Source of the DNA: Dendrobium chrysotoxum
Taxonomy: Eukaryota > Streptophyta > Magnoliopsida > Asparagales > Orchidaceae
Length of the DNA stretch: 64,000 bases
Assembly: GCA_019925795.1 (NCBI GenBank)
Contig: CM034300.1
Coordinates: 55,100,873 to 55,164,872, forward strand
Direction of reading: 5' to 3'
Numbering within the stretch: position 1 is the first letter of the stretch; each line of letters opens with the position of its first letter. Under the pieces are notes generated by a model. The model worked only from the letters and a program-made list of their open reading frames with translations, ran no database searches and was not told the DNA's origin. The translations under genes and the position numbers were made by a program. This document shows positions 11,843 to 26,100 of the stretch, in pieces.

Positions 11843-13760
11843 ATAGTTTTCTTTATGTGCTCCAATCACTTTTGCACACTATTTCATATACATATACATG
11901 CTTTGCATACATATGGGATGGTAGATCATTACATTAGTTGGCATATATTTTCTTAATTGTTGGCGATGTATGTGCTCTTGCCATTGTAAGGACACATATG
12001 TTAGATCTAGGACAATATAGTTTGGTATTGCATACCTGAACACCTTTACCTATACATGCATAAATACATGCATTTTATTTTCCTGCAACATACACTAAAC
12101 AATACACACAAGCCAATGGCAAGCAAGTGGCAGCTTAAGTTATGGCACTAAGCCTATTTTTCCTTATAGGTTTAAGGCCATTATACTATCATATTTTCTA
12201 AAAAATTTAAACATAAAATAAATTGATATAATTATAGATTAACTTAGAGTCTAGTGTAAAGTCTCGTCAAATTATATTAGTTAGGTGCATTTGAACCCAT
12301 GACATATTATAAATTCCTTATATAAACTCTAAACCTAAATCCTTGATTCCAGCTAAATAGGTTTTGTCTATCCTTGCATGCATCAAACCTAAAAACCAAG
12401 TTTTTAAAATTATGTTCTTAGTTGGTTTGTTGGTTGTCCACTCCAAGCATACATAAGTCCAAATTTGTATACATTTCCTATACTTCCTTCTTGGAGGATT
12501 ATCTCGATCATCAAATAAATTGTAAACTCAAACAAAAATTTGATCTTAATCTAAACTATAAATCCAAACTTTAGAGTAGGTTGTTGTGTTTTTTGGGTCA
12601 TCCCAAAAACTCCAACACTCTCTACCTTTCTTTTATTAACTCATAAAGAAGTGCTCAATATTTGAACCATTTCTAATTGGAGGTTGGGAACTTAAACCCT
12701 TGATTTAAAATCCTATAAATCTAAAGAATTCTAGTCTCTACTTTAATAAAAAAATTTCTCAAGACTTGCCTTAGGATGTATCATTGGAACAAGTAAAAAA
12801 ATAAACCCTACTATAGTTAGCTAGAGTATAGGAAAATCTTATGGCATAGATTAAAATTTTATTCATTATTAATTTCATTTTCAAAATTATAGGCAAATGT
12901 CATGCTTATCTCTCGAGATGAATATTACACTTGTTATGCTGAGTTTGATTATAAAATAAATTTCATTTCTATCTTAAAATTGATAGTGAAGCATTAGTCC
13001 ATCCTTCGAGATGGTTTGTTATTAATTATGCAAATTAGATTTATAGAAATATAAATCAAAATTAGTTGAGCATCAATTTATTTGTCTACAATATGTAGTT
13101 GAAAATAATATGAGCAAGTCTATCAAATCCATTATTATCATTAAGGATTACATTAGTTACCTCACATGTGCATCATCTTTAACATATAGAGAGGATTCTT
13201 TAGATGATTAAATGGGAGATAGTGTTTATAATTTAGCTCTAATCCAGTGATTCTCAAAATAAATTTCTTTTAAGATACCATAAATAAACTTCATGATGCT
13301 TGCACTTTGGGTCTTTCACCTATGCCTTAAAATATCTTATAATGAGCTTCATGGATACTTTCTTTGATCAAATAAAAATATTCTAAAGAAACCTTCTACA
13401 ACCTTTAGAATGTAACTCCTACCAAATCTTAAAGTTTTAATAGTGCAATTTATTTTTATTCAAGTCTTATGTAGTATTTGCATCTACAAGTCTAGTGTTA
13501 ACTTAAACTTCTAAATGTATAATCTTATTATCTTGAAGTCTTCTATATTCTTTGAAGTTGTATCTCTTAATTTAGTTTGAGATTCTAAATGGATGATCTA
13601 TTTCTCTTGAAGTCTTCAACAATCTTCAAAGTTGTAACTATAGCTTCAACATCGGTATCAGTTTCTAGAAAAATAATCTCTTTCTATTGAAGTCTTCTAC
13701 ACTTTCAAAGTTATAATTCCTACTTGATGAGAGTTGGTGGTGGAGCAAAGATCATTGATG

Positions 13761-16700
13761 TGACCAGTTGGTGGATAGGGACCCTTATAAAATAATTAGA
13801 GGAGTTATAGAAAATTTAGTGGAGTTAATTTGAAGGTGTGGTTAATGCCTTAAGGAGTTTGGGAGGTAAGCCAATAATAATGCAATCTATCCAAGAATGG
13901 AATTTGAACTTCTACCCAATGGATATTGTTCCCTAGAAATCTAAATCCAATAAAATTCAGATTTAATCAAAGATGAGGAAGTCTAATTTGAATCTAGAGA
14001 GTTTGGTAAAGATTAAAATATATTTGGTGGGTTAATTGTGCCCGTTAAATAGTATAGGTCAATTCTATCTTGAACTAACCAAGGATGGCAATGTGAGTGT
14101 TTTTTAGTAGATTGAGTGGAATTCATAAAATTCACTTGTAGGGCCTCAAGGACATCCTTTAAAAGGGATGTAAAAGTTTTAGAATTGTTGATGGAGTTTT
14201 AATTTTATTTTGGATTTATATGGGCCTAGAAACACGTTTTCATACTGAAATAGTAAACACAAAAATAAAACTAAGTTGATTTATTCTCCAGTAATTCAAC
14301 TAAAAAAACCTAAAATAAGTTTAGGTTTATTAAATTATGGAATGTTATCTAAGGACCTAGATATTTTGGTGGTTTTAGGTTGGTCCAATATAAGTAAGAA
14401 TAAAATTAATCCAATATACAAAAGTTTTGGCCAACCCTTGGTATGGTAGTTTGATTAGGATTTTTAGGGATGAAAATAAAGATTTAATTTTTTTAGTATA
14501 ATTATCACACACAAGGATACACAAAAATAGATTATAATAAAAAAAGTGCAAAAAAATTAAACTCTAATCACCAAAGTAGACGGTCAAGAGGATAACCTAA
14601 CCCTCACTTGGCTAGTTGCCAAGAATCCAAAATCTTAAAATTTATTCTCCAAAATGTGTTGTTGACCTCATTTTTGTCTAAGGTCAGAACCCAAATAAAA
14701 TTTGTAGTCTTGGTTTTCAATTCCTTGAATTTCACTTCAAACCTTAAATCTAGTTCTCCACTTTGTTTTGGCATGGCTATTCAACCATTGAACCCTAAAT
14801 CAGTCATTTGACAATCACCCTTAATGGTCATTTGATTAGTTATACAATCACTAATAATCACCCAATGATTATCACTGATGTGATTATTTTAAATCCCAAA
14901 CTCTTCAATCATTTAAAAACTTCAATCTTAAATCCATCTTAAAATGCAAAACCCTCAAAACCAATGTTCAAACCTAAAGCCTAAAGCCCAAGGATGTTTC
15001 CCTATTTCACAGTAATTTTCAACTAATTTAAAACCCTAAGTAATTAGGCATGTCTCTTAATTCTACCTAACCATTTTTGGAGGCCTCCATGTCCTTCTTA
15101 ACCCCAAAACTCAAAGCATAATACAAGCATTAAAAAACTTCAAAATGTTACATCTCATGTCACTGAACATGGCATCTTAATGTAAAGCACCTTGGAATCC
15201 TTTGAAAAATCATTGAACATGTTCATAATCATCATTATATTAATTTGAACTCATTTGAGTCCATGGTTTACCATTACTTACTTAGGCTGACCTAGTTTGA
15301 CCTATGGATCCCTTTTAAACATAAGCCTTTCATATACATAAATTATATTGAATTACACAAACCAATATATAGATTCTTATCCTAGGCATGGAATAATCAT
15401 TCATGATCTTTCATAGATCATAGTGAATCCTTAAATGGGCTAAGTTTACCATCAATATTCACTTTGACCATTAAAGGACCCCTTTTATATTAAACAATAT
15501 ATCATATATGGAAGCCTACTTAAACCTCACCAAAGACTCTAAATATTTTTAAACCTTTAATCATACATGGCTAAACCCAATTGAACATTTGGTGGACCAT
15601 GGTTGATCATGGTTGATAAAAATCCCTTAAACCCTAAAATGACCATAAATGAACATTTGAATAAACCCTTCGCGGTTGTGCTGGTTTGAAGTGAGCAAAT
15701 TTAACTTCAAAAAAAACTTTGAAAAGAGGAAACTAGGGATTTTAGAACACCTTTTCATAAAAAATGCATAACAATGGATCACAATAAGCTGCTAATTATG
15801 ACATTTGAAACTATAACATAACTCTCTATGTGATTTTCCTAATCAGCTTTTTGCCACTACGGCGGGTTCCTCTGTTTATTAGTCCCTAACAGCTGCTTCT
15901 TGTAAAACCATAAAATTTGATATTATATTTTCAAGCTACTATTACTTCACAGTCTAACGAGTTTCTATTTTTTGGGGGCATTGGAAATATAAGGCTAGGA
16001 TCATCTTTGCCAATTTTTATATACTTTCATGATTGCAATCATTGAATCATGACACCTTTTAGCAGACATCACCTGACAAAAAGTTCATGAATCTTATTCA
16101 AAAAAACCCTTCATGGCTCAATCATACCATGATCCAAAATAAATTCCAACAAATTTTAAATGTCATTTAGATGGTATTGGACCCAATCCCAAGCCTTGGC
16201 AAAGTTAGGTTGACCAAGTCTACTTAGGTTGACCAAACCAATCCTTAACCACTTGAAAATATATTTCATACATATAGGCCAAGTCATGACCTAAAACCTT
16301 ATCCAACAAGTTCCAAATATTAAATGGAATGAGTTGGACCCAATCCTAACCCATGGTCAAACCTAGTTGACCAAGTTAACCATGGTTGACCAAACTAAAC
16401 CTAAACCCTCCAAATCCTAAATCTAATGCTTTATACCATACCAAGGCATCCAAACCCTATGGAACTATCTATTAGGTCCCCAAAGTTCAACCCTAGGTTA
16501 CCTAACCCTTGGATCTACTTGGGTTAGCCACATGGCTTGACCCAAGTGGTCAAGAGAGGTTCCCCATGAGCCATTTTCAAGCAAATATAAAATTATCCCA
16601 AGTCAACACTTACATTGTTCATCCGATTGGGCAAATCCAAATTGATATATTCCCTAAATTAGTTAACCATCTTTACACCTAGACTAACCCAAGCCTTGCA

Positions 16701-17284
16701 AACTATTGAATTACACTCTAGTACCTTCCAGACACCTAGTCCAATCACTATAAGCCAGGTGTTAGTAATAAGTGTCTTGAAACCAAAGAAATAACCATGT
16801 GTACACATGCATTCACCTCTAACTACCTAATTAGCTACCCATGTGGATTTAGACCTTTTAAAATCATTCCATAAAACTAATTAGACCATCCCTAATAGAA
16901 ATTGCAGCTTGAAGTTGTCAAAGGTGGCCGAATTCCTGGCTAGATTCAACCACCTTCAGTCTATAAGAACTCTTTTTATCTTAAGAAAGGTTCCTAAATT
17001 CATTCTTAATTCACTTCATAAACCTATAAATTTCAATCCCTAGCTCCCCAGCCTATTCCTTGGTGTTTTATAGTGACTTCGAGTGAGCTCTAGTGAATCC
17101 ATCTCAGCCAAATAACAACTTCTAATCTAGTGGTCCTCCAGCTCTTCAACCTGAAGGAGGATTGATCCTCAAAGTTAGAAGAGTTCAACCCAAACAAAAT
17201 CCAACACAATTGAGTAATTTAATTTTTATGGTCATGATTTGACCTAGAAATTGAAATTGCTCTAAAAATAAATCCATAAAGTAT
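13761..17284. other. Non-coding stretch between the ancient repeats
   Basis: I see no open frame with recognisable content and no retroviral motif on either strand. The section 15280-16560 is rich in repeats of GGTTGACC, AACCCTAAA and CCATGGTTGA type, probably a decayed tandem or low-complexity region. If A and B are LTRs this would be the internal region, but I find no convincing primer site or polypurine tract. Confidence 0.4.
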
Positions 17285-20200
17285 TAGGATTTAATTATTT
17301 ATGGTTTATTAATATAGTGTATAAGGGTTAGAATGCCACTAATTTCAACCCAATCTCTTCACTCTATAGCCCAAAATAAAATTTCAAAGTGTATAGATGT
17401 ATTAGCCTTAGTGATTAAATTCGAATCCTAGGGAGACTGTGATGGCTTCAAACTTCTTGAGTCTGAACCATGGATTTTAATTATCCTGTGATTTAAATTT
17501 TTCAAGTGATTTGGAGTTTATTTGGTCTGTCAATTAGTAAACCCTAATTCATAATATAGTTGACCTAGGATCTTTAATAAATCATAATAAATTTAAAATA
17601 AATAAATAAATAAAAATTAAATTTAATCAGTCACAAATTCAAAGTACTTGCAATGAAAAATAAAAGCCCCATTAAAAACTTTGAAAAAAAGATTAATTTA
17701 AAATTAAAGAAAATCCTTTAAATAAATAAATAAAATATTTAAAAATTTAAATAAATTCTTAAATGGACTTCAACTCTTATAATCATCTTTAGAGGTCATT
17801 CTTAAACTCTGGAGATGATTTCAAGTGGTTTGGAATTAATTTGGTTCAAAAAATAAAAATAGCCTAATTACTTGAATTTTTAATTCTTGGACAGATTTTG
17901 TAAAAATCATAAATAATTAAAGATGAATTAGAAAATTATAAACTAAATTGCATCCAACTCTAAATTAAATCTATAATTTATTAAAAAATAGAAAATCACT
18001 AGAATCTCAAGTAAAAATAAAATTCAAAGATTGGTCAACTCAATTAATAAAGGAAATCAAATAATAAAGAATATTCAATTAAAATTTTAAAATGGAGAGA
18101 TTGAATAAATAAATAAACCAAGATCAGAGAACAAACAGTAAAGATAAAATTGATTTAAAAATTTTATAAACTTAAAATATAACTTGAATTAAATAAATAA
18201 AATTAATTTAAATAAATTAAATAAAGAAGATAAATAAATTAAAGGACTATATATACTTGATTTGATCCCTTATGGGGAATCAAATGCACTACAATTATGT
18301 GCATAGGATTTTGCAAGTAAAAACTTTAAGTTCTTAAAGTGATCAATTGACAAGATTCTTTAAAACTTAAATCATTAAAACACTTAAATAAAATGAATGA
18401 CTTTATGGATTGAATTTAATCCCTTAAAAGAGATCATATGCATTATAAATATGAGCCTAGGACTTGTTGATAAATGACTCCTAGCATGTAGGGTTTATTG
18501 AGCGCTATGTTCTTTAAAACTTAAAACAAGTAATCCAACACTTAAAATATATTCTTTAAAATAAATATTAAATTATAAAATACTAAAATTTAAATTGAAA
18601 TAAATCTCATTTAACCTAAAACAAATTAAAAATAAAATATTAGATAACACTAAATAATAAATAACCTAGGACTTATCCAAACCACACAACTTGTTAAACA
18701 AACTTTTGATGGTTTGATAGGACAACTAACTCTAGCATAGGTTAGGCGGATGGTGTGGTGTCATGTGATGCAAATACCTTGCTTAGTGAGTGTCTTGTAT
18801 TTATTTAGTTACTTTCTTACACTCTGGATGTCATACATAATTATATTTCTTATTGGTGCACTTTACTCTTCTATATTGCATTAGATATATTAGGTTTATA
18901 CACCTATATTTGTACTCTATATACATTAATGCTAAGTGTAAATTATGTATTATTTATTATGTTAAAATTTAGTGAAAATGTATTGTTTTAATTATGTGTT
19001 TTGCATGAAATATTCAAGAGAAGGAAAAAATTTACTAGTGTTGAACAAGTGCCGCAGCACCCACAGATTCAATGTCACAATATTGTCTTCTATAACACCC
19101 CTGAGTTTTATCCATACATTAAAGCATTGGTCACTTAGGAATTTAAGGAAAAATCAGCACCATGATAAATACAAGGTCAGTACCACAGTATCAAAAATCC
19201 ACACTATAACACTTGATTCTAAGGAATTTAAACTTTGAAGTATCGATCATCAAAATGTCATAGCGCTGAATTACACTTTCAAGAACCATAGTACGCAACT
19301 TTTTCATGATCAGCACCATGGTGGGGCAATTATCAAAATGAGGAGCTATGCTAACTCAACCAAATAACGCATCGACTAAATTATTAATTACACTAGGTCA
19401 GCATAGTGTTGCAGTAGAGCAAGTTTAAAAGTGTTGAGATGCTAGTTCATTTTATAACACCACAGTCCTAACACTCTGAGTGCCATTGTGCTTGAAGCCA
19501 ATTCTATACTTATTATATAAAGTTTTTGAGTTCTTTTATTTTAGAGTTCTATCATCTTTAGTAAAGTGTTATACTATTGAGTATATTTTTACAGTTCTAC
19601 CTTAGAGTAAAGTCTAAGGAAGGCTAAGGAAGCGCACGATACTTGTAATTGGAGATCTTAACTTGTATTATATAAACAATTCTATTATTGGAGGAAGAAG
19701 GAGTGTGAAGAATATCTATTGATCCTTCCTGGTGACATTTTTCCAATATCTTTTTCTTATATAAATTAAATGAAGATGAGTTTACTTTTTGTGTTATCCA
19801 TGTCTAGCTAAATCTCTGAGTTTTGAGCTAATGATGTAAATGCATAGCAAATACTAATGTAGGTCTTGTGCCTTAAAAAAATTTGTAGATGTTTAAATAA
19901 CTCCCATTATTAATTTAATGCATATAATAGCCATGTGTGTAGTTAATATTTAGTGTGATATAATACCTCAACAGAGGAATATTAGAATAAATAGGAATGT
20001 TAAATTGAAATGTTAGCATATCTAAATATATAATGTTAAACCTTCTAGGTTTTATTTTGAAATTACAATTTTAGGAAGGCCATAAACCTCCATTTTCACC
20101 CCTATAAGCTCGATAGAGATCTAGGGATGCATATGCTTTAATCCACTTCTAAAAAATAAGAGTCTCATTAGGAAAACTATATTGTATTGCATTCATTAGT

Positions 20201-22181
20201 CCAAAATATTTTATATACATTGATATTTTTTTTATCTTGCAAGTTTTCATTAAGTGGAAAAATTCAAAAATAACCATTTTTATTCAGTAGGATATCTCAT
20301 ATATCTATTTTAGACAATAATGGTTTAATTATAATTAAGCAGAACACACCCTCATGGGATTAACACTCTTTTTTATAACTTTATTACTTGATCAGCATGT
20401 ATACTTGCATATCTAGTGGGCTATTATTATTTATATAGCAAAGAAAATATAAGCATATTCATATCGCAGGCTAGCTCTATATGTAGCTCACCATTACCAA
20501 CCAATAAGCCCCCATTAATTGCTCTTTACTTTCTTGCAAAAAGAAGAATATATTTAGGACCTAATGTAAATATAAAGAGTCAATTATAAATATAAATGTT
20601 GTATATAAATTCTTGTATACTAGATTGAGTTGTACAATATCAAGAGTTATAATGATTAAAAATGATTGCTTATACATATAGAAGTTCCAAAAGAAGATGA
20701 TTCTTCTTCATTTGAAGATCATTATCATTTAGAATCTTAAAAAGGATCTTAGAGTCTGAAGATAAAAACTAAAGTAAGTAATCATATTTAAATCTATATT
20801 ATATATGAGTAGAAATTTAAGCCTATTATGATGGAGCTTGACCACCATACTTTTCAGCAGACCCTAGTTTATATTATGTATTAAAAATAAATAAATAAAA
20901 TTTTTATTTATACACTGCTCTTTCATATACTACTTCATGTTACATACATAGCATTTATATGGGTGGTAAATTTACATTGGAGGATAGCCTTTTCATAGGT
21001 TTCTTTCAGTGTACATGTTTTAGACTTTGTAGGAACATGTATTCTAGCTCTAAGATGATACAGTAGTGGTATTGTATATATAAACACCTTTATCCTGACA
21101 TGCATACATACATACATTTTATATTTTTATAAAATACACTAAACCAAAGTACATAAGCCAATGGTAAGGTATGATGAGCCAAAGCTATGGGGCTACCATA
21201 GTTTTCTTTATGATTTAGGGTTGTTACACTGCAGAAGTTTTCTAGAAAATTTAAACATAGAAAATTTTAGAAGTTTAGTGTTGACTAAAAATTAAATTTA
21301 GAATTTATGATGTCTTTGAGTCAGAGCTATGATAAATAGTTGCATCTACATATAAAAGAGTCCTGATTAAATCCTAAAGTAAAAAGAAATTCTTCATTCC
21401 TCAAATATAGAGCCATCGTATCTTACATTTATAATGTGATTAATTGCTTTTAGGATGTTAGATGGCAGACAATCCAGACAAGCATAACTTTTGATTGTAT
21501 ACACATCTCTCTAAATTTCCTCCCTCGGAGAGTTATTCAAAACTTTAAAAAAATTTAAATATCAATCTAAATCTAAGTCAAACCTTATGATTTTCAAACT
21601 CAAATATTCAATTAAATCATTAAAATTTTGAAATTCTAGTCCCCACTGTAATCAAGAGTATTCTCAAGACTTATCTTGTGATATAATTAACAATAGAGGC
21701 ATGCCTCTATATGGAGTCTAGAACCCATTAAAAAAATAAACTTTATCTTAGCTCCATTCTAAGCTAAAGGAAGAATTTTGTATGTGAACTTAGATTATAG
21801 CTTTATATATTAATTTAGTTTCACACTCAAAATGATAGGTGAATGTTCATTTTGTCCTCCATGATGAGTTTAACATTCCTTATGTTGTGTTTGGATATGA
21901 AAGTAAAAAATCATTTCTCTTTTCAAATCAATAGTCAAGCTTGAGTTTGTCTTTCGAGGAAACAGATCTTAAGCTATACAGATTTGACAAAAGAAATATA
22001 AAGCAAATTATGTGGTACATTTTACATTTAATTTGTCCATACATGTTAGCAAGTAAAAGTATATTTATTTTAGCCAAAAGAAGTTCTTACACAACTAGAA
22101 AATACATGAAGAGACACATCCCATAATTTAAATTTAAACAAAGAGGAAAAAGGAGGGGATGGAAGGTCGAACCCTTTCTTG
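17285..22181. repeat. Ancient repeat copy B, left part
   Basis: This is collinear with repeat A (anchor blocks listed there). It includes a very A/T-rich section (17580-18250) and two copies of a TCCCTTA-plus-AGGATTT module (18265-18310 and 18420-18455). Compared with A it has about 1.5 kb of extra sequence (roughly 18900-20400). It is interrupted by the CACTA transposon at 22185 and continues at 49403. Confidence 0.5.
18900..20400. other. Segment present only in repeat B
   Basis: Between blocks that are neighbours in repeat A (near 11400 and 11440) copy B holds about 1.5 kb of unrelated DNA. It is less A/T-rich at 19040-19480 and has no usable frame. I see no terminal repeats or duplication, so the type of insertion is unknown; a deletion in A would explain it equally well. 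Confidence 0.35.
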
Positions 22182-22184
22182 GGC
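22182..22184. repeat. CACTA target site duplication, left (GGC)
   Basis: GGC abuts the left terminus and matches 49400-49402. Confidence 0.85.
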
Positions 22185-22430
22185 CACAACGGGAAAATCA
22201 TTGGATGCCTGTAAATTTTTGGTAGAATTATTCCACCAGAAATACTGGTAGGATTACCGGCAAAAAAATCACCCGTAAAAACTGGCACTTTTTTGCCGTT
22301 AATTCCTCCGATCTTTCTGGGGGAATAAGTTTACGAGAAATTCCACTGGATTTTTCTTCTCCTATCATTTTTTCCATCGGCTTTTCCACAGGTGATAAGT
22401 AATTTTTTTCATCAAAAAACCCTAAAAAAA
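22185..22430 (+). repeat. CACTA left terminal and subterminal region
   Basis: The terminal inverted repeat is followed by clustered short direct and inverted motifs around ACCGGCAA, ACTGGTAGG and CCACCAGAAA. In En/Spm elements such subterminal repeats bind TnpA. They are locally GC-richer than their surroundings. Confidence 0.7.
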
Positions 22431-22941
22431 TATGTCGGGCACGGTCCTATTTCACCCCAACTCACCCATCTTCTTCATTTTCACGTATTTTTTCCCATAC
22501 CCCAACGGCAGCTTCACCCCCATTTGCTGATCTAGACCATTTCTTACACATTTCTCTCCATTTCTTTAAGATTTACAAGGTGAAACTCACTCTCTTTACT
22601 CCATTCCTTTTTAACGCAATTTAAACCATTAAAACATGTGTTATTTCAAGTTTAAATAATTTTTTTCACTCAATGTTTTATAACTTTGTAGATCTTATTT
22701 TATAGTGAATATTTTCATATTTAGAGAGCTTTTTCTTCATTTATTTTTGTGCACTAACTGATTTCTTAGGGTTTAAGGTTATGTGATGAATTTTTGGAGT
22801 AGATATTAAAGGGTAAATTCAGTTTGAATGACTATACATGAGTTTCAGTGATGTATAGAAGAATTTTAGTGATATTAGAATGAATTTGTTCATGATTATA
22901 TGTGATTTTTAGTGTATAGGATTTACTAACTTCTTATTGAG

Positions 22942-23047
22942 ACATTTCAGATTTCATGGTTTAGATTTGTTTTCATTCGTCAGTTACAAATTGGATAATT
23001 TATAACTAACGAATGAAAACAAATCTAAACCATGAAATCCGAAATGT
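22942..23047. repeat. Near-perfect 45-bp-arm inverted repeat (hairpin)
   Basis: The left arm is 22942-22986, the right arm 23003-23047, and the loop is 16 bases. The arms match at 43 of 45 positions, with mismatches at 22949 and 22981. A transcript of either strand would fold into a long, nearly unbroken stem. It lies within the CACTA element, about 110 bp upstream of the first recognisable transposase sequence. Its neighbours have decayed heavily while the arms have stayed alike, so it is either young or maintained. It could be a small-RNA precursor, a recent inverted duplication or a tiny inverted-repeat element. Confidence 0.85.
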
Positions 23048-23159
23048 AAACTTTCATATGTAGGAACTTTATATACTTGGAGTTGCACAACAAAATAATG
23101 GATTTTTGTACATTTATTTTATTTTAGGATTATTAATTTAACATCATATAACTATCTAA

Positions 23160-26100
23160 GAGGAGAGGTATTGGATGTATAACAGATTATTATTGGGACA
23201 AAAAAAAAATAAAAAGATGAATTTTTTGAGATAGTTGATACATTTATTCATGTCTCATGTTAACTACATTTGTTTAAGTCAGACGGAATGTTTAGATGTC
23301 CATGCTTGAAGCACAAAAATCAAGCATTTCTTAAACCTATGGATATTAAGCTAGATTTATATCATAGGGGATTTGTTTCAGGATATTGGTTTTGGACCTC
23401 AATTAGCAAATATGAGCTATATAGAGATACTCATGCCAGTCTATCCATATCTTCTAGAATAATGGATGAAAATCAAATTAATGGACCGTATGAAGAACTT
23501 GTTTTTGATGCAATAGGTTCAAATTTAAGAGCACACATGGAAGAGCCACCAACCCATAAATATTTTTTTTTAATTACTATATGCTGGTCAAAAATTAATT
23601 TGGAATGGCTGCACCGCTCATTCAGAATTATCGATTGCTGTTAGGATGCTTAGTATAAAAACTGAATATAATATCTCATGGGAGTGTTTCAATAACTTCA
23701 TTGCTCTTATAAAGGAAACAAATGCAGTGAGTAACTTAAAACCTATAGATTTATATTGAATGAAGAAATTAGTATTAAAGTTGGGCCTCATCATTATATA
23801 AATTAATTTTTCTATCAATGGTTTTATGTTATACTACAAGGATGATTCAACAAAAATTTACTATCATACTTGCAGTGTACCTCGATTCAAACCCAACTCA
23901 AGAAAGCACCATCATCAAAAGAAGGATTTTCTATATTCTTAGTTATTTTATTTATCAATTATTCCAAGACTTCGGTACATCTAAGCATCAATGAGTTCAA
24001 AGGGTAATATGAGATGGCATAAGGAAAAATTAGCTCACAGTGGTGTTCTTTCTCATCCCTCAGATGCTAAAGCATGGAAACACTTTGATCAAACACATGC
24101 TTCATTCACTGTCGAGCCACATAACATAAGATTGGGCTTATGTGCTGCTGGTTTCACCCCATACAGTCAGGAAGTTTCACCTTACTCTTATTGGCCAGTT
24201 ATATTAACACTATACGACCTTCCACCAAAGATGTGCATAACTACTCTGTACATATTCTTGACACTTGTGATACCTGGAACATATAATCCAAAAGAAAAAA
24301 ATTAATATTTTTTTGTAACTGTTAATTGATGACCTGAAGTTCTTATGGGAAGTAGGTATCCTCACATATAACATCTCAACCAAATAGAATTTTATCCTTA
24401 AAGTTAATTGCCTTGGACCATAGGTGATTTTTTAGCTTACGGTATGTTATCGGGTTGGAGCACAGCAGGAAAGTTAACTTACCCTTATTACAAGGAGAAT
24501 ACCAAATCCTTCACCCTAAAATATGGAGGCAAAAATACTTGGTTTGACTACCACTGTATGTTCTTACCTTCTTATCATCCATTTAGAAGAAACAAAGATT
24601 CATTATTAAGAAACAGAGTTGAGATGTCACCTCTTCTACCAAGATTAAGTGGTTTTAACATACTAGATAGACTTTTTGGCATTTCATCAACTATTTCTTT
24701 TTGAATATTATCATAGTGTAAAGTTCCCGGATATGGCATTCAACATAATTGGATTAAAAAAGTATTTTTTGGGCATTACCATATTAAAGTATAAAATTGC
24801 TAAAGCATAATCTAGATGTTATACACATTGAGAAGAACATGCTCAAAAATATTTTTTATGTGATCATGGATGTTAAAGGCCAGACTAAGGATAATGTAAA
24901 AGCTATAATGAATATTAAAGAGTACTGCATGTGAAAAAATTTAGAGGTAACAAGCAGCAATAGAAGAATATTAAAGCCCAAAGCACCATTCTCATTCACA
25001 TTAGTGCAAAGAAGATCAGTATGTTATTGGTTTCAAAGTTAAAAATTATCTAATGGCTATGGATCAAACTTGGGTTGATGTGTGGACCTTAGATCTGTGA
25101 GATTATTTGGACTAAAAAGTCATGACTGTCTCATTATTATGGAGGTGCTCCTTCCAACTATACAATGTTTGTTACCATATTACATCAAATTCATTGACAG
25201 AGCTTAGGTTTTTCTTCAAAGACCTACATTCATCCAAACTAAGCGAATATGCTTTATGGAGGAATGAGGAAAATATACCAATCATCTTATGCAAGCTAGA
25301 AAAAAAATTTCCTCATAGATTCTTTGATTCTATGTAACATCTTTCAATACATCTACCTTATGAGGCTAGAGTTAGAGGACCTATGCAATATCATTGGAAG
25401 TACCCTTTTGAATGGTAAGATGTGTGTTTAATACATTGTGCCTTTAAATTTTCTAATCCTAACAAGTTATCCTCATGCTCTAATAGATATTTGAATAAGT
25501 TAATAGATATGTTAAGAATAAAGCACACTAAGAAGGAACTATATGTAGCATATTTGGCTCAAGAAACCACCCACTTTTACTATAACTACTTTGAGCCTCA
25601 AGTGAGAAGTACAAGAACAAAAATTGGTCATAATATGAACTTCAATATTGATGATCAATCATAATTTTCACTATCAATCTTTAGAAATCTTAGAAAGACT
25701 GGTGGGAAATGTGTCACAGGATTCCTTAGTGATTTAAAAATTAAAACAATAACTTTATATATGCTACTAATTACCAGGAAGTCCAACCTATCTTAGAGTA
25801 AGTTTTTCCACAAAGTTTATAAGAAATCATGTTTATATTCAATTCTCAAGTGTAAGTTGAATGATATATTAACAAGTATTTCGTAAGCAATTTGCCTATA
25901 ACAAATCTTGCAGCTATTGAACGAGTAATAGCAAATGAATTTCCAGTATGGTTTAGATCATACATGAGTAAAATATATCATATCTTATTAATTTCCATCT
26001 TATTATATCCTAAAAGCCCTAAATTTTCCAATTTTGCATAGGTTTACGACCCCCATAATAAGGTCTTTGAAAAAAGGCTGCAAGTACTGGCATGGGGACC

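Larger units (their letters stand above)
8762..13760. repeat. Ancient repeat copy A (candidate decayed long LTR)
   Basis: There is no coding sequence. Blocks recur in the same order and orientation in copy B. Examples: the GTATGAGGGTTAGA region near 8815 matches 17320; the CTATCCCTTAGGGG region near 10105 matches the TCCCTTATGGGG region near 18265; the 11440-11820 block matches 20540-20880; the 12040-12200 block (ACATACACTAAACAATACAC, AAGCCAATGGCAAG) matches 21080-21240; 12900-13000 matches 21840-21950. Identity is low (by eye about 60-70 percent) with many indels. Its left end is covered by the copia insertion. The subregion 9060-9950 is almost pure A/T. Whether A and B are LTRs of one element or two copies of one family is unproven. 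Confidence 0.5.

Noticed and set aside
15280..16560. Telomere-like CCCTAAA motifs
   Set aside because: Only scattered AACCCTAAA words without a tandem array; they reflect local composition.
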